Origin: Okeania sp. SIO2B3
Lineage (GTDB): Bacteria > Cyanobacteriota > Cyanobacteriia > Cyanobacteriales > Microcoleaceae
Direction: 5' to 3'
Assembly (NCBI RefSeq): GCF_010672525.1
Contig: NZ_JAAHGH010000024.1
Location: 1-64,000, forward strand
Length of the DNA stretch: 64,000 nt
Each line of letters starts with the position of its first letter. The first letter of the stretch is position 1. This document shows, one piece after another, positions 27,626-37,047 of the stretch. The notes beneath the pieces were generated by a model. It was not told the origin of the DNA, made no database searches, and saw only the letters and a list, made by a program, of their open reading frames with translations. Position numbers and translations under genes: made by a program.

Positions 27626-29122
27626 ATGAGTTATTGTATAAATCCTCAATGTTCTAATCCTCAAAATAGTGGCACTCCTTTATTTTGTAAAAGTTGTGGT
27701 TCCCAACTGTTGCTGCAAGACATTTATCGAGTCATTCGACCCCTGGGTGGTGGTGGTTTTGGTAAAACATTTGAAGTGGAAGATTGTGGCACTCCCAAAG
27801 TATTAAAAGTTCTGCATAATAATCATCCGAAAGCGGTTGAATTATTTCGACAAGAAGCTGAGGTTTTAAGTAGTTTAAATCATCCTGGTATTCCTAGAGT
27901 TGAAGCTGACAGTTATTTCACTTTTCAACCTAGAAATAATCAAGAATATTTGCATTGTTTGGTGATGGAAAAAATTGAAGGGATGGATTTAGAAAAATAT
28001 ATGCAGCAACGCAACTTTGAACCTATTTCTCAAAAGGCAGCATTTAGATGGTTGAAACAGTTGGTGGAAATTTTGGATGAAGTTCATCAACAGGAATATT
28101 TTCATAGAGATATTAAGCCGTCGAATATTATGATTAGAGAAAATGGTCAGTTAGTATTAATTGATTTTGGTACAGCTAGAGAAGTTACTCAAAGTTATCT
28201 ACAACAATTAGCAGGGCAACAAGTAACAGGAGTTATTTCTCCTGGTTATACACCTTTGGAACAAGTGAATGGAAAAGCTGTGCAGCAATCTGATTTTTTT
28301 GCTCTGGGGAGAACTTTTGTTTATTTATTAACAGGTAAGCATCCTAATAGTTTTTCTGAAGACTCTAACACGGGAGATTTAATTTGGCGAAATAGTGTTG
28401 AAGTATCAAATGATTTGGGTGATTTTATAGATTATTTAATGAAGCCTTTTCCAGGGCATAGACCTCAAAATACACAAGATATTTTTAACTATTTAAACAA
28501 TATAAATGAAGCAAAACAGAGTTCTGGTTTGCCTAAAAATAATCAGAAACAAGAACAATCAACAGTTGTTTCCTCTACTCCTGAATATGCAGGATTTTTT
28601 AGGCGTTTTTTCGCTTGGATTGTCGATAATATTATTCTGATAATCGTAATGGGATTATTAGGCAAAATCATTTTAAATAATAAATTTTTGTCTGATTACA
28701 TAATCAATTCAATAGGTACTTTTGGATGGTCGATAGGTTGGGGGTCTTTCAGTATAACCACAGGAATTATAGGTATTATTTTTATCATTTTAATAGGATT
28801 AAAGGAAGGATTATTTGGCGATTCATCATATATAGTGACTCTAATGTTTGTCTTATTCACTACTATATTAAAATGGTTTTATTTGACGCGACTTGAAAGT
28901 TTACCAATAAAAGCAACTATTGGGAAAAAAATAATGGGAATTATCGTCACAGACTTAAATGGAAATCCCATATCATTTGGTCGTGCTAATGGAAGGTATT
29001 TCGCCAAAACAATTTCGTCAATAATTCTGCTAATTGGGTTTATTATGGCAGCTTTTACCAAAAAAAAGCAAGCATTGCATGACAAGATAGCTGGTACTTT
29101 AGTTGTTAGAAAAAAGCCATAA
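27626..29122 (+). CDS. Zinc-ribbon Ser/Thr kinase with C-terminal RDD membrane domain
   Basis: A 498-residue protein in three parts. Residues 1-30 form a zinc ribbon (C4, C9, C21, C24). Residues ~34-290 are a Hanks kinase: GGGGFG loop 41-46, K61, HRDIKPSN from H160, DFG 180-182; complete. Residues ~320-498 are an RDD domain with R326 and D334, three to four membrane spans and a long central loop, probably placing the kinase at the plasma or thylakoid membrane. RDD proteins are membrane modules of mostly unknown function, some linked to ion or osmotic stress. It stands alone between repeats. Confidence 0.9.
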   Translation: MSYCINPQCSNPQNSGTPLFCKSCGSQLLLQDIYRVIRPLGGGGFGKTFEVEDCGTPKVLKVLHNNHPKAVELFRQEAEVLSSLNHPGIPRVEADSYFTFQPRNNQEYLHCLVMEKIEGMDLEKYMQQRNFEPISQKAAFRWLKQLVEILDEVHQQEYFHRDIKPSNIMIRENGQLVLIDFGTAREVTQSYLQQLAGQQVTGVISPGYTPLEQVNGKAVQQSDFFALGRTFVYLLTGKHPNSFSEDSNTGDLIWRNSVEVSNDLGDFIDYLMKPFPGHRPQNTQDIFNYLNNINEAKQSSGLPKNNQKQEQSTVVSSTPEYAGFFRRFFAWIVDNIILIIVMGLLGKIILNNKFLSDYIINSIGTFGWSIGWGSFSITTGIIGIIFIILIGLKEGLFGDSSYIVTLMFVLFTTILKWFYLTRLESLPIKATIGKKIMGIIVTDLNGNPISFGRANGRYFAKTISSIILLIGFIMAAFTKKKQALHDKIAGTLVVRKKP

Positions 29123-29250
29123 TTTCAAAATTAAAACCCACATTCCGCACTTCAATAATGAATGTAGTTAATGTAGTTAATGTAGGTTGGGTTGAGGAAC
29201 GTTAGCGGAGCTTATCCGAAGGATAAACCCAACATTATTTAGATATTTTA

Positions 29251-30368
29251 TAGATATTTGTTGGGTTGCGCGTTGGCGGAGCAAGTGCGGTAGCTATATC
29301 GCTTAACCCAACAAAGCCCAAAAAATTATTCCTGTAGAAATGAAAATATATCCCTACAGGCACTAATTAAAGTTAAAAAATCACCTATCTATTAACCTCG
29401 AAGTAGTTAATGTAGTTAGGGTTGAGGCAGGTTAGCGCAGCCTATCCTTGGGATCTACCCAACATTATTTAGATATTTACAAGACTTACGCAAAGGCACT
29501 ATTTATAGACTCCAAAACTATTGTCCAATAGTTGTAAACACTATATATAGAGTATTTCCTTTTGTCCTAATTTATAGATATTTGTTGGGTTGCGCGTTGG
29601 CGGAGCAAGTGCGGTAGCTATATCGCTTAACCCAACAAAGCCCAAAAAATTATTCCTGTAGAAATGAAAATATATCCCTACAGGCACTAATTAAAGTTAA
29701 AAAATCACCTATCTATTAACCTCGAAGTAGTTAATGTAGTTAGGGTTGAGGCAGGTTAGCGCAGCCTATCCTTGGGATCTACCCAACATTATTTAGATAT
29801 TTACAAGACTTACGCAAAGGCACTATTTATAGACTCCAAAACTATTGTCCAATAGTTGTAAACACTATATATAGAGTATTTCCTTTTGTCCTAATTTATA
29901 GATATTTGTTGGGTTGCGCGTTGGCGGAGCAAGTGCGGTAGCTATATCGCTTAACCCAACAAAGCCCAAAAAATTATTCCTGTAGAAATGAAAATATATC
30001 CCTACAGGCACTAATTAAAGTTAAAAAATCACCTATCTATTAACCTCGAAGTAGTTAATGTAGTTAGGGTTGAGGCAGGTTAGCGCAGCCTATCCTTGGG
30101 ATCTACCCAACATTATTTAGATATTTACAAGACTTACGCAAAGACACTATTTATAGACTCCAAAACTATTGTCCAATAGTTGTAAACGCTATATATAGAA
30201 TATTTCCTTTTGTCCTAGTTTATAGATATTTGTTGGGTTGCCCGTTGGTGGAGCAAGTGCGGCAGCTATATCCCTTAACTCAACAAAGCCCAAAAAATTA
30301 TTCCTGTAGAAATGAAAATATATCCCTACAGGAACTAATTAAAGTTAAAAAATCACCTATCTATTAAC
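29251..30368. repeat. Tandem array, three 324-bp units plus a partial fourth ending in argG
   Basis: Units start with TAGATATTTGTTGGGTTG at 29251, 29575, 29899 and 30223; the period is 324 each time. Each holds a long TTGGGTT...AACCCAA inverted repeat, the CCTGTAG/CTACAGG terminator hairpin, the bases TTAACCTC that match the end of argG, and a MITE-4-like block starting AAGACTTACGCAAAGGCAC. The fourth, partial unit differs at several bases and runs into the real argG stop codon. Confidence 0.92.
30291..30332 (-). terminator. Intrinsic terminator of argG
   Basis: On the minus strand CCTGTAG, a 16-base loop and CTACAGG are followed by AATAATTTTTTGGG. It lies 32 bases after the argG stop. The same hairpin is copied in each tandem unit upstream in coordinates, so readthrough would meet it up to four times. 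Confidence 0.7.
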
Positions 30369-31566
30369 CTCTAAGCTTCTCCGACCAAACACGAGTAGGC
30401 AAACCCCAAACATAAATAAACCCTTCCGCCGCTTTATGGTCAAACTCATCCTCCGCACCATAAGTTGCTAAATCAAAACTATATAAAGAATTGCCAGACT
30501 GACGACCGACAACCATCGCATTACCCTTAAACAATTTCACTCGCACAACACCAGTCACCCTTTCCTGAGTCTGCTGAATAAAAGCATCCAACGCACCCTT
30601 CAACGGACTAAACCACAAACCGTTATAAACCAACTGACTGTAAGTTTCCTCAATACCACGCTTATAACGAGTCACATCAGCAGTCAAAGTTAAACTTTCC
30701 AAGTCGCGATGCGCTTGAATAAGCACCCACATTGCTGGAGACTCATAAATTTCTCGTGACTTAATTCCCACAAGACGGTTTTCAATCATGTCAATACGAC
30801 CGACACCATGACCTCCCGCGATCTGATTAAGTTGAGTAATTAACTCAATACCACCCATTCCTTGACCGTTGAGACTAACAGGAATACCTCCCTCAAAACC
30901 AATTTCCACATATTCCGGTTCATTCGGAGTATCAGCGATCGCTTTAGTCATATTATAAACTTCCTCTGGTGCCTCCACCCAAGGGTCTTCCAACTCCCCT
31001 GCTTCGATCGCCATCCCCAATAAATTTTTATCAATACTATAAGGAGAAGACTTTTTCACTGGAGCAGGAATACCATACTTTTCACCATAAGCAATAGTCT
31101 CCTCCCGACTCATTCCCCACTCCCGCGCTGGTGCAAGAATTTTGATTTTCGGGTTAAGTGCAGCAATAGCAACATCAAACCTTACTTGGTCATTACCCTT
31201 TCCAGTACAACCATGGGCGATCGCATCAGCACCATATTTTTCTGCTGCGTCTACTAAAATTTTAGCAATTAAAGGGCGAGCTAATGCTGTAGCTAAAGGA
31301 TAACGATTTTCATATAGAGCATTTGCTTGAATAGCAGGAAAAGCATATTCTTGAATCAAAGGTTCGATAACATCTATAACCAAAGATTCTACTGCACCCG
31401 AATCTAATGCTTTTTTGCGGACTCCTTCTAACTCATCTCCCTGTCCTAGATCTGCAGCAAGAGTAATTACTTCTTTGACACCCCACTCATTTTTTAAGTA
31501 GGGAATGCAAACGGAGGTATCCACTCCACCAGAATAAGCTAATACAACTTTAGTGGCACGACTCAT
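30364..31566 (-). CDS. argG: Argininosuccinate synthase
   Basis: Condenses citrulline and aspartate with ATP to argininosuccinate, the penultimate arginine step. With the start at [14 protein letters not shown] (31566) it is 400 residues, the family length; eight more codons upstream to 31590 are probably untranslated. Motifs: [11 protein letters not shown] (PP-loop ATP site), [31 protein letters not shown] and the C-terminal [20 protein letters not shown]. It stands alone, followed by a strong terminator inside a tandem array. Confidence 0.97.
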   Translation of the reverse strand: MSRATKVVLAYSGGVDTSVCIPYLKNEWGVKEVITLAADLGQGDELEGVRKKALDSGAVESLVIDVIEPLIQEYAFPAIQANALYENRYPLATALARPLIAKILVDAAEKYGADAIAHGCTGKGNDQVRFDVAIAALNPKIKILAPAREWGMSREETIAYGEKYGIPAPVKKSSPYSIDKNLLGMAIEAGELEDPWVEAPEEVYNMTKAIADTPNEPEYVEIGFEGGIPVSLNGQGMGGIELITQLNQIAGGHGVGRIDMIENRLVGIKSREIYESPAMWVLIQAHRDLESLTLTADVTRYKRGIEETYSQLVYNGLWFSPLKGALDAFIQQTQERVTGVVRVKLFKGNAMVVGRQSGNSLYSFDLATYGAEDEFDHKAAEGFIYVWGLPTRVWSEKLRG

Positions 31567-31590
31567 AGATTCTTCTCTAGAAATTAACAA

Positions 31591-32286
31591 CTGGGTTTTT
31601 ATTATCGGACTTAGCCTGTAAAATTATTGTCAGGCAAAGTACAGATTCTAGAGTGTATCCTAATTTTCAGAGGAATGAAAAGTGGGTAATAGGGTGTAAG
31701 ACCCACAGAGGAAAAATACCACATCAAAACTTTTCTGTTTCTTCTGTTGTGCCTACTCCTGCCTTGTTTACCTTCTTTAACTTTTATTCCATTAGACATT
31801 TTCTCCAAAAGAGGCAACAGGCAACAGGCAACAGGCAACAGGCAACCCACCCCTCGCCCCTCCCCCTCCCAGGAGGGGAATAATTGATAATTTATGGATC
31901 AGAATTGATTTTATTTTGGATTTTTGGAGATGTTTATTAGACATTTCCTCCAAAAGAGGGAGTAGGGAGTAGGGAGTAGAGGGAAATAATTGATAATTTA
32001 TAGATAAGAATTGATTTTATTTTGGATTTTTGGATATTTCCATTTAGCGAATAATTAATAATTAATAATTAAATAATTCGCGCCTTGAAGCCTCCCCTTT
32101 TAAGGGGAAAAAGCGGTCGTTTTGCTACGCAACATGTAAAGCGTAGCTTCCCGTAGGGTGGGATGGATGGGTTTCCTAACCATATCCAATTGACTAAGAT
32201 AAAAGAAAATATTCCTTATATTCAATTCCGTAACGGTTAAAACCAGAGGTAATTATCAATTATCAATTATCCATTATCAATTAATG
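31591..32286. repeat. Repeat-filled region upstream of argG and GT2
   Basis: No gene. 31808-31845: five GCAACAG units. 31846-31880: G-rich palindrome. 31880-32040: two copies of an AATTGATAATTTATRGAT repeat separated by GGGAGTA units. 32075-32255: R3 in reverse, containing CATATCCAATTGACTAAG. The argG promoter should be within 31570-31680, where I see no clear operator. Confidence 0.65.
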
Positions 32287-32287
32287 A

Positions 32288-32378
32288 AAGGACTTACGCA
32301 TTTTCCCGACAAAAACGCCATATATGCCATAGTGCTATAGTTTTTATCTACTATATGTAGTGCCTTTGCGTAAGTCTC
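32288..32378 (+). mobile_element. MITE-4 hairpin element next to the GT2 ribosome site
   Basis: AGGACTTACGCA at the left and TGCGTAAGTCT at the right, ~91 bases, mostly self-complementary (CATATATGCC...CACTATATG arms). It ends 10 bases before the AGGAG of the glycosyltransferase gene. Confidence 0.75.
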
Positions 32379-32398
32379 CAATTTAGTCAGGAGAAAAA

Positions 32399-33424
32399 AT
32401 GTTTTTCAGTGTAGTTATCCCCACTTATAATCGCAAACTTATTTTAGAAAAATGTCTTCGCGCTCTGGAAAATCAGGATTATGACCGCCCAATTTTAGAT
32501 TATGAAGTAATAGTTGTCGATGATGGCTCGACGGATGACACTATCCCCTGGTTAGAAACAGAGGCCAAAGAATTTCCCCATGTCCAACTATTTTCTCAGT
32601 CGCACCAAGGGCCAGCAGCAGCTAGGAATTTGGGTGTTGAGCAGGCCAAAGGAGATTTTATTATATTTATTGATAGTGACCTGGTGGTAACAGATTCTTT
32701 TCTACAGTCACACGCAAATAGTTTGATTTCTCAAAAGTCAGATAATGTATTTACTTATGGCAGAGTTATTAATACTTGTAATTTTGATTTTCCCACTTCG
32801 GAACCTTATAAATTGACTGATTTTTCGGCAGCTTTTTTTGCGACGGGAAATGTGGCGATCGCTCGTCATTTTTTAATTGAAGCTGGGTTATTTGATACTC
32901 GTTTTGAACAGTATGGTTGGGAAGATTTGGAGTTAGGAGTTAGGTTAAAAAAATTGGGTTTGAAATTGATTAAGTGTCCTGATGCTGTTGGTTATCATTG
33001 GCATCCACCTTTTGCTTTGGAGCAATTAGAAGGAATGATTGAGCGAGAAATTCAAAGGGGAAAAATGGGAGTTTTGTTTTATCAAAAACATCCGACTTGG
33101 GAAGTTAAAATGATGATTCAAATGACTTGGCTACACAAATTATTATGGGGAGTTTTATCATTAGGTGGAAGATTAAATGAAAAGACAATGGCTGTTTTTT
33201 TGCAATGGTTAATTGACCGAGGTAAGTCACAGTTGGCTTTAGAAATTTCTCGGATATTTTTGAATTGGTATAATGTAAAAGCTGTTTATACTAATGATGT
33301 AAATATTGAGTTTGAAGAAGGAAGAAGGAAGAAGGAAGAAAAAGTGGATGGGGACTCAAACCCCAACAAGCTTGTAAACACCTCGGGTGAAGGCGGGGTA
33401 TTAAACCCAAAAGAAAAAAAATAA
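32399..33424 (+). CDS. GT2-family glycosyltransferase with repeat-derived C-terminal tail
   Basis: A 341-residue GT-A enzyme. It starts FFSVVIPTYNRKLILEKCLR with VVDDGSTDDT for the nucleotide sugar and FIIFIDSDLVV as the DxD metal site. EQYGWEDLELGVRLKKLG is the acceptor-side ED block. A good ribosome site (AGGAG) lies six bases before ATG. After the natural fold (~residue 305, NVNIEF) the last ~36 residues (EEGRRKKEEKVDGDSNPNK and on) are encoded by a GAAGGAA tandem repeat plus a dispersed block, so the tail was acquired by repeat insertion. The stop overlaps the next start as TAATG. Confidence 0.9.
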   Translation: MFFSVVIPTYNRKLILEKCLRALENQDYDRPILDYEVIVVDDGSTDDTIPWLETEAKEFPHVQLFSQSHQGPAAARNLGVEQAKGDFIIFIDSDLVVTDSFLQSHANSLISQKSDNVFTYGRVINTCNFDFPTSEPYKLTDFSAAFFATGNVAIARHFLIEAGLFDTRFEQYGWEDLELGVRLKKLGLKLIKCPDAVGYHWHPPFALEQLEGMIEREIQRGKMGVLFYQKHPTWEVKMMIQMTWLHKLLWGVLSLGGRLNEKTMAVFLQWLIDRGKSQLALEISRIFLNWYNVKAVYTNDVNIEFEEGRRKKEEKVDGDSNPNKLVNTSGEGGVLNPKEKK

Positions 33425-33672
33425 TGATTGAACCTGATTTTCCTCATATTGTACTGGCCTTTAACTACAAAGGTTGGAAAGTTGAAATTGACCAAGGTGA
33501 AATGGACGGATATGCTACTTATGCGGCTTGGGCTAACTATCAGTTAGGTTGTGTTGTGGCAGTACCTTATGCTTCTTCTCGACAAGAGGTAGTTAGACGT
33601 GCCAAACAATGGATTGATGCTCGAATTGACATCCTCCCGGCGCTGCTCTACGAGACAGCAAGAGATTCCTAA
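33424..33672 (+). CDS. Small hypothetical protein, 3' end replaced by IS remnant
   Basis: An 82-residue protein whose ATG overlaps the stop of the glycosyltransferase (TAATG), so translation is probably coupled. Residues 1-68 (PHIVLAFNYKGWKVEIDQGE, VVRRAKQWIDARID) look like a compact alpha/beta protein I cannot name. The last ~14 residues (ILPALLYETARDS) are read from the terminal sequence of an IS200/IS605-like remnant, so the original C-terminus may be slightly different. The overlap with GT2 seems recent, since the GT2 tail itself comes from a repeat. Confidence 0.6.
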   Translation: MIEPDFPHIVLAFNYKGWKVEIDQGEMDGYATYAAWANYQLGCVVAVPYASSRQEVVRRAKQWIDARIDILPALLYETARDS

Positions 33673-33915
33673 CCATCACTGATTAGGTCTTTCTGCTGCC
33701 TCTTGCAGAGGAGCTGCGCTAACAATGCACCAGCCTCCAAGGTCAAGCCTCTTTTCGGTCTTACGGTCGCTCCACAGACTGACACTGCTAGTCCAGCAGC
33801 CAGATTTTAAGTCTAACACACTATTGGCAAAACCGTAAAATTGATTGGTTTTTCCTCCGGAATGCCCTCGCATTCATCCCGACGCTCCCCTTCGGGAGAG
33901 CGCGGGTCTTCAACC
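33627..33915 (-). mobile_element. IS200/IS605-like remnant or non-autonomous derivative
   Basis: On the minus strand the element ends GGGAGGATGTCA at 33627, like GGGAGTATGTCA beyond the tnpB at 52508. At the other end a hairpin CTCTCCCGAAGGGGAG sits by AAGACCCGCG. In between a 65-codon minus-strand frame (33676-33873, SLWSDRKTEKRLDLGGW and SAAPLQEAAERPNQ) has no RuvC or zinc-finger motif. Its base content is far richer than its surroundings. It may be the end of a tnpB plus its guide-RNA region left after internal deletion; I am not sure of the exact limits. Confidence 0.5.
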
Positions 33916-33996
33916 AACGTTGAGATAATCAGAATATAACTTTAAAGTGAAGAATTACTATATAATAGAAGATGATTTATAATATCAGGCATTCTA

Positions 33997-34317
33997 ATGA
34001 GTACAGCAACTTACATAAATGACAGTGAATTTAATGCACTTTTAACTTCTGAAACAATCTTTGTCGTAGATTGTACAGCGTCATGGTGTGGTCCATGTAA
34101 AAAAATTAGTCCTTATATTGACCAGTTAGCTGAAGAATATGAAGGTCGTGCGAAAGTAGTGAAACTTGATATTTCTGAAAATAAGGAAACTGCCAATAAA
34201 TTCAGTATTCGTAGTATTCCAGCTGTAATGTTTTTTAAAAGTGGCGAACTTGTAGAAAATATAGTTGGTGTTTCTCCTTATGAAACTTTCAAAGCAGCAC
34301 TTGATAAGTTACTTTAA
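33997..34317 (+). CDS. trxA: Thioredoxin
   Basis: A 106-residue thioredoxin that reduces protein disulfides in the cytosol, with electrons from ferredoxin- or NADPH-thioredoxin reductase. Active site ASWCGPCKKISP near residues 29-40, then VVKLDISENKETANKFSIRSIPAVMFFKSGE, which contains the cis-proline SIPA. Whole length matches the family. The N-terminus (STATYINDSEFNALL) is without signal peptide. It is preceded by AGG five bases before ATTCTAATG. Type (m, x or y) cannot be assigned with certainty; cyanobacterial genomes carry several. Confidence 0.92.
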   Translation: MSTATYINDSEFNALLTSETIFVVDCTASWCGPCKKISPYIDQLAEEYEGRAKVVKLDISENKETANKFSIRSIPAVMFFKSGELVENIVGVSPYETFKAALDKLL

Positions 34318-34776
34318 GTTTTATAGAAGATAGAAGTAGGTAGATGTTAAAAATAATTGTTTTTTTGAGTATTTAGAGCAACTTAATTTTATTTATTCCT
34401 TCTTTTTGATAGTTGAAGTAGTTATCAAATAAAATCATGTTCGGATGAAAACCTTATAAATATCATTCTTTATGTTATAGATGTATAGCCGTTACATCAA
34501 ACTTCTACTTTCTGTCACTTTTTACATATCAATTATAACTATTCAACCTAACATAATTAAAGTATTAATATTTGAGAAATAGTATGGCGCTACGCATTAA
34601 GGTGTTTGACATGAATAAAAGCTGAAACCCTTTTGTATTTCACTATTGCCTGTTCCCTGTTCCCTGTTGCCTTCCACGTAGCGCTATATTAAGTGAAATG
34701 AAATATAAATTAGTAAAAAATATAAATTATTGTAGAAAACAACAATAACTTAAATAATCGGTAATTTAGTCATTAT
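34318..34776. repeat. Intergenic with degenerate MITE-1
   Basis: 34436-34560 looks like a worn MITE-1: ATCATGTTCGGATGAAAACC at the left, TATAACTATTCAACCTAACAT at the right, interior AT-rich without the usual palindrome. 34640-34670 has CTGTTCC/CTGTTGCC units. Confidence 0.5.
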
Positions 34777-35586
34777 TTATTCAATATTACCTTTCTTAAA
34801 AGCCATAATCCTAATTCGCTTATAATCAACCGTCCACCTACCCTTCTTATATAGATGAGGACGTAATCTATTTTCAATATCATCAATAATAATGCTTTGC
34901 TTTTTTTCAGGAATTCCTTCAAAGAAACAAGTTGCAAACATCTTCAGCCAATTACGCAAACCATATTCTCCATCTTCAAGTTTAGTAGGTCTTTCTAATA
35001 AACTAGCAAAAGTCAACACAAAACCTTCTGATTCTAAGAGAGTAGCATATTCTCCAATACTAGGAAAATACCAAGGATTAAGTTGTTTATTACTACTATA
35101 ACCAGCCGCATCTAAGGCTTCATAAATACTTTTAATAATTGTTTTAATATTACCTTTGCCACCAAATTCACTAACGAAACGACCTCCAGGTTTCAGTATG
35201 CGCCAAATATTACGGATAACTTTTTTCTGCTCTTTAATCCAATGAAGTACTGCATTAGAAAACACAGCATCAAATGTTTCTTTTAAATCTATATTAACTC
35301 CATCTCCTACTAAAAATTTAATATCTGGATAACAACGATGTGCTTGTTCAATCATAGTCGGGGCATTATCAATTCCTACAACTTTTGCCCCTTTTGTAGT
35401 GATTTTATAGGTCAGATGACCTGTACCACAACCAAGGTCAAGAATTTTTTCTCCACTCTGAGGACTGAGCAATTCTAATAAATCTATTGCCAAATTAGAA
35501 ACAAAAGAATGTTTACTTTCATACAGTTCTGCATTCCACTCATTGAAAGATATATTTGGGGAGTTGTTAGTTGTATTATTTTCCAT
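34777..35586 (-). CDS. Class I SAM-dependent methyltransferase
   Basis: A 269-residue Rossmann-fold methyltransferase. Motif I is KILDLGCGTGHLTYKI (~residues 46-61), motif II acidic residue in VVGIDNAPTMIEQA, post-II FLVGDGVNIDLKETFDAVFSNAVLHWI and motif III LKPGGRFVSEFGGKGN. The overall pattern, including HWIKEQ after motif II, resembles the trans-aconitate methyltransferase/UbiE-like group. The C-terminal ~100 residues would define the acceptor, which I cannot assign. No linked neighbour; a decayed tnpB lies next to its start. Confidence 0.82.
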   Translation of the reverse strand: MENNTTNNSPNISFNEWNAELYESKHSFVSNLAIDLLELLSPQSGEKILDLGCGTGHLTYKITTKGAKVVGIDNAPTMIEQAHRCYPDIKFLVGDGVNIDLKETFDAVFSNAVLHWIKEQKKVIRNIWRILKPGGRFVSEFGGKGNIKTIIKSIYEALDAAGYSSNKQLNPWYFPSIGEYATLLESEGFVLTFASLLERPTKLEDGEYGLRNWLKMFATCFFEGIPEKKQSIIIDDIENRLRPHLYKKGRWTVDYKRIRIMAFKKGNIE

Positions 35587-35706
35587 AGCACTATGAAGAG
35601 TAACTTATTCATTGACACTCGCCCGTTAAATCGGAGATTATAACAGGTGATTTTTGCTTTGCTGGCGCAACGCTACGGGAACAAGAACTCTTAACTAGAT
35701 AACAAA

Positions 35707-37047
35707 TCAAACAAGTTGAGTTGTACCCCTGAGAGACAATTGACCCAAGCTTTCTTGCTCCGTCTTTACGCCCTCGGAAACCGTTGACTCGCAGGCGGTG
35801 CGCTTTTCTTTAACGGTATGCCCTACCGCTATCAATCTTCACCCACCCCTCTTGCTCCCCTCCCGGGAGGGGATGGGGGTGGATGCAGCAGCTACATCGC
35901 GATTTTCTTGATAATTACAATGGCTGCAATTATGCTTTCTATTCCTGCGGAATGCTACGCAAACAGAAAGTTTTTTCTTTTCTATCTGCCCGCATTTAGG
36001 ACATTCTTGAGAAGTATAATTTTTGTCAACTTTGGCGTAATACTTACCTCTTTCCCAGCATATATAAGGAAGTATTTCATTGATAAATTGACCTATACCA
36101 GAATCTAAAGACTGTTTTCTAACTATACCTCTAGACCAAGATTTGAAGTTAATATCTTCAACAAAAATATTATCTGTTAAATCGCAAAGTTGATGGGCTA
36201 GTTTGAAATGCCAATCACGTCTAGCATCAGCTATTTTTTCATGTAGCCTAGCTATTTTGTTCTGAAGTTTTAACCAATTACTTGACTCCTTCTTTTTTTT
36301 CTTAAGTCTTCTTTGCAGCAATTGTAGGGGCGAATGGCCATTCGCCCCTACCGCAGTTGACAAGAGCAAAAACTTAGGAGATTTGATTAACTTTCCTGTT
36401 GAAGTAGCGACAAAACTTTCGATTCCGGCATCAATGCCTAATGACCTTTTACCTACTGGATTTTCTGGAACTGACTCTGATGAAGAAAAGATAATCATCA
36501 AATAATAACCAGTAGCTTTTCTAACTATCCTAGCTTGTTTAGCTTGAAAACCCTCTGGATATTGCCTACTTTGTTTGATTTTAATCCAACCTAGCTGAGG
36601 GAGTTTAAATCTACTATTACCTAGACAGTTTTTCAGCATAGCAGGAAAAACAAAGCTTCTCAACTTTTTCTTAAATCTAGGGAAGCCTTTACCAAGAGAT
36701 TTCATTTCAGAAAATGCTCTGTCTAAAGTCTTTAAAGTTTGTTGTAAAACTTGAGCATTTTCATGTCGGCTCTTAGCCGAAACTGACTTTAATCTGGGAT
36801 TAGTCTTCTTAGCTATTGTTAGGTTTTTGGCTTGATAATTGTAATTAGGATAAGCTGCATCAGCCGGGATAATATATTCAGTTATAATTGAGCAACTATT
36901 AATTTCTATTTTCCTTGAACTTAACCAATCTTTACGCTCTCTCAGAGCATAATTATACACAGTTCTACAAACATCAAGAATCTGGTTTATTTCAGTTTCT
37001 TGTCGTTTGTTTGGCTTAAGTTTATATTGGTAAGTTAAAGTAATCAA
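35707..37047 (-). pseudogene. tnpB: tnpB (IS200/IS605) with three short palindromic inserts
   Basis: RNA-guided nuclease of IS605-type elements. N-terminus ITLTYQYKLKPNKRQETEI, RuvC-I RSLGIDAGIESFVATS, RuvC-II NIFVEDINF and the zinc finger CPKCG...CSHC are present. Three small repeats interrupt it: a 28-bp perfect palindrome in frame (36324-36351, giving TAVGANGHSP); a 24-bp GCGGAATGCTACGC repeat in frame in the zinc finger (35941-35964, giving VCVAFRRN); and a G-rich palindrome (35840-35884) right after RuvC-III NRDVAAA that ends the protein at 35839. The displaced true tail, AVGHTVKEKRTACE...GTTQLV, is still readable down to the TGA at 35707-35709. The shortened 402-residue frame could still be translated. 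No tnpA is present. Confidence 0.85.
36324..36351. repeat. 28-bp perfect palindrome inside tnpB
   Basis: GTAGGGGCGAATGG followed by its exact reverse complement. Worn relatives are at 45747-45777 and 52153-52182, both intergenic. Here it adds about ten codons without shifting the frame. Confidence 0.9.
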
